Source: Trichaptum fuscoviolaceum (taxonomy: Eukaryota > Basidiomycota > Agaricomycetes > Hymenochaetales > Trichaptaceae). Taken from it: 64,000 bases of DNA. Made by a program: the position numbers and the translations under genes. Positions 57,806 to 64,000 of the stretch are shown piece by piece. The notes under the pieces were generated by a model that ran no database searches, was not told the origin of the DNA, and was given only the letters and a program-made list of their open reading frames with translations. The DNA lies in the NCBI GenBank assembly GCA_910574455.1, contig CAJSYZ010000009.1, positions 4,915,040-4,979,039 on the forward strand. Reading direction: 5' to 3'. How positions within the stretch are numbered: the stretch's first letter is position 1; every line of letters begins with the position of its first letter.

Positions 57806-60364
57806 TCATATAAGGCGCGAACTCTGCAAATTCTGTTTCAAAATCAGATCACGAACTGCGCGTGCGGTTTGATCACCGGATAAATTGTTGATCAGCCATC
57901 TTATCCGTAGCAGAAGGAAGAGAGGAACGTGGTGATGGAGATGGTAGAACTAGAGTGCTTACCGTTTGAGATGATGATGGACGTCTTGAGCTTGTCGGTC
58001 ACGGACGTAAGGTGGACTAGTGCGTATTGCAGTGAGTAATACGCAATGTGTCATCGGCGGAAACTAGAGTACGTACTGTACAAGTCTCGACTGGGATTGG
58101 GTGTGTGCGCGAGGTGCAGGGCGCCGAATTTGTGATAGAAGTCTGGGCGCACAAGTCAGCATCTCCGAGAATATTCAGAAGAGGGAAAATCTACGCACAT
58201 TTGGACACACTGTCATAGTCGTTCGCCCGGTCGCGATAGCTTGTCATATGGTACGCTAAGCTGACTCCGGCATCGAGCTTGGCCTTGAGGAGGTCGCATT
58301 TGTTGAGGAAGAGGATGATGTTGACGTTGGCGAGGAGCTTGTTCGAGACGACGGACCGCCAGAGGAGCATCGAGTCTTCCAGGCGGTTCACGCGTGGATC
58401 TTCTGCGAGCGTCTGGTCGAATGCAGAGATGGGAGCGAGGAAGATGATTGCATTGACTGTAGCGAAGTTCAAGTGATAAGTTAGTCTTCTGTACAGAGAA
58501 ATGAGGCATTTACGCACTGTCTTCGAAGTAAGGCGCCCACGCCTGCCGTTGGTATCGTGCGCCGCCGACGTCGTAGATCTTCCACTCCACACCATCCCTG
58601 CTTTGCCCCGGCCCATTTCCCTTCAATGTGAAAGCGTGCTCGACGACGCCCAAAGTCTTCAGCCGTGCCTTCAAGACATCATCGTCAGTCGGGATGTACT
58701 TCTTCGCCGTTATTCGCTCGATTTCGTTAAGGTAGCTATTCGAAACTTTTCAGCGCAAGTCTGGAAGTAAGATCTGCAGGAAAAAGCTCACAAGCCGCTG
58801 CTCTCCTCCATCCGCACCCTCTTGCGCGAAAGCAAGTTCCGCACCTCCTTGTCCTTCCACAGACTGACCATACCCCAGTCACCATGCGCACACGCGTTCA
58901 AGACATGCACCGGGTCGTCTGGATCCTCCCACCATCCACTAATCTCACCCGTATGCGCAGACTTCGGCGTGCGCGAGCCAATGCGGAGCGTGAAGACAGA
59001 TTTCTTCCAGTTCGACGTCGTTCGGAGCGCAAGCTCGCCCGACTTGGAAACAGAGACACTTGAGGGCGATGTGGCACCGCCGGGCGAGATGGGGGATGGG
59101 GAGGCGCTGAGGGTGGTGGAAGACTGGGGGTAAGAGTATTGAGAAGGGATGGTGAGATGTGGGGGCTGCATTTGGATAAGTGTAGACCCCTGCGATGGGC
59201 TCCATGTCCGTGATGGCTGCAGTCTCCCTGGCGCGGAGCTAGTGCTAGGTGCACTCGAGTCATTGTAGGAAGAAGAGGAGGGGTCGTCGTCTTCCTCAGG
59301 GAAGGAAAGCTGGCGCATGAGGCGCTGCTCGAGCACCATCAGCGGTGCAAGTCGTTTCGCGTATTTCTCGAAGCGGGCCTGCTGCGAAGTCTGACCTGCA
59401 CCTCCAGAGCCGTTCGCAGTCCCTGCACCATTAGCGATTGCAGCACCGCCCGCTCCTCCGGTGTACCCGTACCCACCATTCCCTCCTCCTCGAGATTGTT
59501 GATTGGCGAAGACAGGTGCGCCACCCGTCGTCGTGATGCCGTTCAAGTGACCTGCGCCGCTCTCGTAGCTGAAGGAAAGGAAGGAATCGATGTCCTGTGG
59601 GGCGGTGTACTCCTCTTGATATCCAGGACCGGACGTGCCACTATGGCCCGTAACACCAGTGCCATAGCCATTCTGATAGGCCCCGTTCTGATACTGAGAA
59701 CTTGACGATTGTTGAGCAGACGACACAGATGCAGGATCAGACGCTGTGATGGCCGATGAGGGAGGGAGGAGGGCGTCGAGGATGCGACGGATGGAACGTA
59801 TGAGGTTGAGGTAGATAACGGCGCGCCAGGCGATGCGCTCGGCGTGGAAGGCAGCGGGCGTGTGCAGAAGCTGGAACTCTGGTGATAATAATACACATTG
59901 TGAGAATTTGCAAGTGAGAGACAAGAAGAAAAGAAAAGAAAGGCTAGTATTCGCGCGACCCTGGAAGGAGTGAAAGATCGACGGTGCCTTCGAACCCTCC
60001 GTCCTCGTCGGCGCCCATGACTTTCGTCCGTCGGTCTCCAAGCCAACGTTGCCTCCCCAGCGGCACGCGCACAAAGAACAGCAATGACAACAGAGAAGCG
60101 CAACTCACGTTTGAGTGTCGTGCTCTTGCCGCTCTCGCTTTGCCCGAGCAGCAGCACTTTGATGGCCTGTTTTTGCTTCTTGAATGCCTGGCGGTCGAGC
60201 TTGATCTGCTCGTCGATGGCATCGGACACCTTCTGCGCCTCCTGCTCGCTGCGGAGGCGGCGCTCGCGGTCCTCGGGCGTTTCGTCGGGTGGCGGGAGGA
60301 GTGCCTTTGCAAGTGGGTCAGAGAGCGAGCGCGAGCGCCCGTGCGTGAAGGACTTGGAACGCAT
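57806..60364 (-). CDS. Heterotrimeric G-protein alpha subunit, non-canonical
   Basis: Seven exons on the minus strand: 60364-60109, 59878-58792, 58735-58518, 58456-58199, 58142-58077, 58016-57963, 57855-57806; 1,989 nt, 662 aa, phases consistent. P-loop GQSESGKST (74-82); switch I ARLKTLG (Arg472, Thr475); switch II DVGGARYQRQAW (503-514); NKCD (572-575); TSVTD in place of TCATD near the end; C-terminus LILKQNLQSSRLI. Typical G-alphas are 350-360 aa. Here the helical domain carries a Ser/Gly/Pro-rich insertion of roughly 200-250 residues (within about 115-370). Ala507 replaces the glutamine that positions the hydrolytic water. There is no Gly2, so no N-myristoylation signal with this start (chosen as the ATG giving MRSKSFTHGR just before the conserved LSDPLAKALLPP). 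Couples receptors to signalling at the plasma membrane; the receptor is unknown. Confidence 0.9.
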
Positions 60365-62691
60365 CGAGCTCTTCGACGTGCCTATCAGTTCGTATCGCTT
60401 GGGCGTAAAGAACGGATGGTGCCTTTGTTGCGGCTGGAGTTCGGTGTTCGGTGAGCTCGACGTCGACGATAGCTGGTCAACGATGAGGAGAAGGACGTGC
60501 GCGACGAGGAAGAAGAGGAAGGGACGATAGTGGGCTGTGAGAAGGAGCACGGTCGATGCATAGGTCCGCCTCCCTTCAGCGCGGGAAGATATTCCTTTTT
60601 ATCGCCTCTTCGGCATCAACGGCACCCCACACTTCAAGTTTGAAATCATTCAAGTTGTTGCTTTGTTTCCGATCTCATGGAGATGCAAACTATTTTGCAA
60701 AATCGTAACGCTAAGCTCTGATCATTCCCGATTTCTCACATACCACCTATGGCAAAACATAGGCTCCTAGTACTATTCGGCTTCGGAAGGGCAGTAATTC
60801 AGTGGACGTTGCAAAACCAGAGTCAACTTTTCCTCATCTCCGATGCACCTCATACCTTTCTGTCGACCTACCCCTCTCTTAAACTACCTATTATTCCCAG
60901 AACGATAATGACGCAAGCCTCCGAAGGCGCTGAGAAAGTGCTTATCGAATATGTATCTTTCCGGTTTCGAAGCCTAGCCCTTCCGAAGTGGCTTTTGCCT
61001 ACGAGCTAGCCATTGCGCGGACTCGGAATACGTCAACAAAGATCAGGCTGAGACGTGCTCATTGACGAAGTTCTCCACTAGCGCAACACCAGTCGACCTC
61101 CCAGGTCCAGGCAAGACGTTGGACACATATTTCTTCCAGCCCATCGGAAGGAGAGTAGAAAACTGCTTTCCAACCCCAAGGGCCCTTGAGTCGTTGTCTA
61201 CTAGTAGTACGGGCTCACAACACAACGAAGCTCATTTAACTCCCTTGAGTATCTCGTCAGGCTCTACGGCGGATGAGCTTCAGGGGGTGGGATGAACAGT
61301 GGATACATTCTTCTATCAACCCACTGGAACGATTGGCGCTTAACCTCTCCAAGTGCTCCCTTTCAGCTCCGCGCATGATTCTGTGAGCGAATTGCGGAAG
61401 ACATTCCTAAGCACATATATTGTGCCCTGGGGAAGATTCGAGTAGACTGTTCTCAACCTGATCCCTGTTTTAGGGCTGAGAATTCATGCCGAATAGGTTA
61501 GGTATGTTCAATGGTTACAACCTGGCATTTTTGCATTTATTGACAAAAATAATATCTATATCCGGATCACTGTATCGTCGATCCACAGCCATCTCGTCCC
61601 TAATCCCACTGGCCGTCCACGGTCACTATTGCATGTCTTTCTTCCGCACACTCAATAAAACCAGAAAAGTTCCAAAGTTCTTTGCGCATCGGAGAGTACA
61701 TGAAAGTTCTCAACATCTCAGGGAAGAAAAAATGCAGGATGAGAATGATTTACCCTTCTGTTTGGACTTTCCGGATTGACGCGAATGCTTGGAGAAATGC
61801 AGGAACCGTCCTTGAAGCCCAACTGAATCATTATGGTCGCGTACATGTTATCCATTTATCCTTGTGGTCTTCGACTTTCCAGCTCTTGCCGTGGTGAAGC
61901 GTGATCCCAGAATATACATATTTAGCTTACAGCACGTCCTACATTATATGGTTAATATTCACGGGAAACATAAGAGGCTGTCTGAAATCAAGACAGAGGC
62001 TGTGAAGTATTGTCACTTCTTCAAAGGTTTGTCTTTCTTTCAGACAATTCATACGTTTCTGGACGGTGATTGGCTGAGGAAGGCTGTCTCAAGCGTTCTG
62101 TCCCAATGCTTGACAGCCTTTGAAAGAAGGTATAACGCTTTTAGATTCTGTCACACTTTGAGACAGCCTCTGATGTTTGTTGTGATTGTTGCAGTGTATG
62201 CAATCTTGGTTATTGTATGGATCTGACTTTACGCACTACTTCATCTTGCCTGTTTATTCGAAATTTATGCCCATGCTGTTTGACATCACATTGTATCGGC
62301 AAAGTTTCTTCAATCACGTCATTCCTGAAATGAGCTAGGATATGGGTCGTATAACCTGTATGTCGAGGCTGACATTGTCTGAGCTTTTCAATATATGATG
62401 TCTTTCGCTACTGGCCTTTCTGATTTGAGGTACAATTCAATCTTTTCTTCAGTATGTGAATCAAGGAACATTGATCAGTAGATGGAAGAATATCCACACT
62501 AGTCATTTTAATATATCATCTTTACAGAAGCAAAAGCAGACTACAACACAGAAGTCATTACGAAAGATCTGCATAAAACAACGCCTGCATCCTGCGCGCA
62601 CCGAGAAACTCAATTCAACTCGTAAGAGATTTAGCAATGACTCTTCCAAAATCTGTAACTATTAATGCATACCCCTTTCTCTAGTCCGATA
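60365..62691. other. Intergenic region between G-alpha and TMR5
   Basis: 2.3 kb. The first 200 bp are the likely G-alpha promoter. Short unconvincing ORFs occur at 60749-61009, 61062-61295 and 61486-61897. A structured inverted-repeat segment (61973-62171) is listed separately. Two weakly similar stretches (DTYFFQPIGR about 61120, DTFFYQPTGT about 61300) hint at a decayed repetitive coding sequence. Confidence 0.4.
61973..62171. mobile_element. 199-bp inverted-repeat segment, possible MITE
   Basis: Begins agaggctgtctgaaa and ends with its near-complement tttgagacagcctct, with further internal copies of aggctgtct/agacagcct (about 61990, 62094, 62119). It could fold into a long hairpin. No target duplication is evident, and the 120-codon ORF across it (61864-62226) is probably incidental. 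Confidence 0.45.
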
Positions 62692-63989
62692 TCACTCTCC
62701 CAACTCTTTCTTGCTTTGCGTTATGTGCGATTCCTCGTTATTGTTATCCGAAGTCGACGGGATATCTTCAATCTCCTTAGGCGTACCAGTCGCCTCTTCC
62801 AATCTCGTCTGTGGGATCGAGACTCCTAGCGTAGGCTCGAGTGCTTCTGTGTTAGCTGAAGCAGCTGTCGGCAGAGGACGCTCATCCGAAGCGAGAGAAT
62901 GATCTTCTGGTTGAGCTTGGCTTTCCGGCTTTCTGATGTCCGGTAGTCCTGTTCCGTGATCATGGACAGCGGACTTGCTTGACTGGGGAGCGGTGTCGTC
63001 CTTGTTTTCGGCCACGACTTCCGTTCCATCGTCGGCATGCTCCATTGTCAAATTTTGCTGATCCGCCTCCTCTCTCTCTCGTCTTTTTTTCTCGCGTTCT
63101 GCAACTAAGGCGGGGCCTACTGTCACAAACAACTCCTCCACGAGATCTGGATATCCCCAAAGTTTCGCTCTGAAATATTGTAAACAAAAAGAATCGTTTG
63201 TCATACTAGTCCGTTTCAGTAGACGTTTCGTGCATATTAATTGAGGTTCTTACATCTCGTTCTGCCAAACGTCAATTCTCTTCATGATCCAATCCGCGTG
63301 CTCAGCCTCACTAAAGACTGCCTGCAGAGATTTACGAAACTCGTTCTTAGCAGGGCTTTCCGATGAGATTTCCTTGGGCGTCTTGGCTTCTTCTCGTCTG
63401 ACATTTTCCGCCAACTCAACATCATTTTCTTTCTGTCCTGTACGAGAGGACACACATATATGCCCTTGGACAGTGCGGCCGATTTCGAAAAGAGACTTCT
63501 TTGTCACCAGCCAGCATCTCTTGATTGGATATGCAATGCAGCGGATGAACTTGGAAAGGAGATACGGCCCTGGCCAGTCCAGCTCGGAGTCTATGTAGTA
63601 GTTTAGCTGCGCTACGCGGTTGTCGATCCCGAATGCCCTACACTAAAATGTCAGCCTGAACTGAGCGTCACATCGAAAAGGCGGAAATACCAGAAGACGT
63701 TGCGCTGCAGATACACATGTTCACGGTATTGCTGCCGGGGGTGTCGAATCCATCTCCAACTCGAGATTAGTAGGTCTTTAATCCACTTCCAGGCTTTCCC
63801 GATCAACTCCCAGGCATTCCTGATCCACATCCAAGCTCTGAGACCTCCAATCCACTGTAATACCTTTCCAATCCACTTCGCCCAGACTGAGTCATGCTTG
63901 AGTTGGTATATAAACCAAGCCGTAACGGTCAATAAGCACGCGCCATGTATGCCGGTGAGAACGGTCGTTAAGAAAGAGACATATCGTGG
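62692..63989 (-). CDS. TMR5: fifth TMR gene, inverted, 5' part beyond window
   Basis: Three last exons of a TMR gene on the minus strand: 63989-63691 (exon 19), 63637-63254 (exon 20), 63169-62692 (exon 21), joined in phase. Exon 19 encodes the fourth membrane segment (VTAWFIYQLKHDSVWAKWIG) and three heptad Trp units (RAWMWIR, NAWELIG, KAWKWIK). Exon 20 carries AYPIKRCWLVTKK, and exon 21 the acidic tail ending KKELGE. The intron 18 acceptor is at 63990-63991, and the upstream exons lie outside the window. Closest to TMR4 in exons 20-21 but to TMR1/2 in the Trp repeat type. No disruption visible in the part seen. Function unknown. Confidence 0.8.
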
Positions 63990-64000
63990 CTGGCTTTTAA

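Noticed and set aside
59543..60550. 335-codon minus-strand ORF starting with a hydrophobic stretch (MLLLTAHYRPFLFFLV)
   Set aside because: It reads through G-alpha intron 1. The part before MRSKSFTHGR is probably 5' UTR, so it is neither a signal peptide nor a separate gene.
61864..62226. 120-codon ORF with a hydrophobic end
   Set aside because: It overlaps the inverted-repeat segment 61973-62171 and has no recognisable motifs, so it is probably incidental.
1..64000. CRISPR arrays, rRNA, tRNA genes
   Set aside because: No regularly spaced short direct repeats, rRNA-like conserved blocks or cloverleaf-compatible sequences were noticed. tRNA absence was judged by eye only; a tRNAscan run would settle it.

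Overview
The window is nuclear DNA of a filamentous basidiomycete, most likely an agaricomycete. Genes are split by many introns of about 50 nt (mostly GT-AG), coding regions are GC-rich, and the recognisable proteins (SET3-type PHD/SET protein, class II aldolase/adducin proteins, a non-canonical G-alpha, importin-4, RPP1 and CLF1 relics) have fungal-type sequences. I saw no bacterial-type operons, CRISPR arrays, rRNA or tRNA genes. All homology statements rest on reading the translations, because no search could be run.

Layout. (1) Positions 1 to about 44,460 hold four tandem direct repeats of an ancestral unit of about 9.5 kb (R1 1-9690, R2 9690-19395, R3 19395-35555, R4 35555-44460). Each unit has a decayed minus-strand importin-4 (Kap123-type) pseudogene followed by a plus-strand gene of a multi-exon four-pass membrane-protein family that I call TMR. 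I could thread 21 exons through R1 (994 aa) and R4 (973 aa) with every splice phase consistent. R2 has frameshifts in a tryptophan-rich repeat, and R3 is split by a 2.6-kb insertion. (2) R3 and R4 carry insertions: a complete Tc1/mariner element with an open transposase, a hAT-like miniature element, a 2.25-kb segment with a minus-strand gene relic, a 2.6-kb segment with relics of RPP1 and CLF1 plus a third ORF, and a 335-bp inverted-repeat element whose second copy lies just beyond R4. (3) 46.5-60.4 kb is ordinary genic DNA: a SET3-like gene, two tandem class II aldolase/adducin genes, and a G-alpha gene on the minus strand. (4) At the right edge a fifth TMR gene lies in inverted orientation and runs out of the window.

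How it fits together. The most unusual content is the TMR array. Within each TMR gene the N-terminal half is built from two copies of one six-exon block with matching exon lengths and phases (including 25-nt and 22-nt exons). It is followed by four membrane segments, a copy-variable Trp-rich juxtamembrane repeat and an acidic disordered tail. The transposons insert in only some units, so the paralogous units serve as empty-site controls and date those insertions after the duplications. No function is known to me for TMR; I leave it unassigned.
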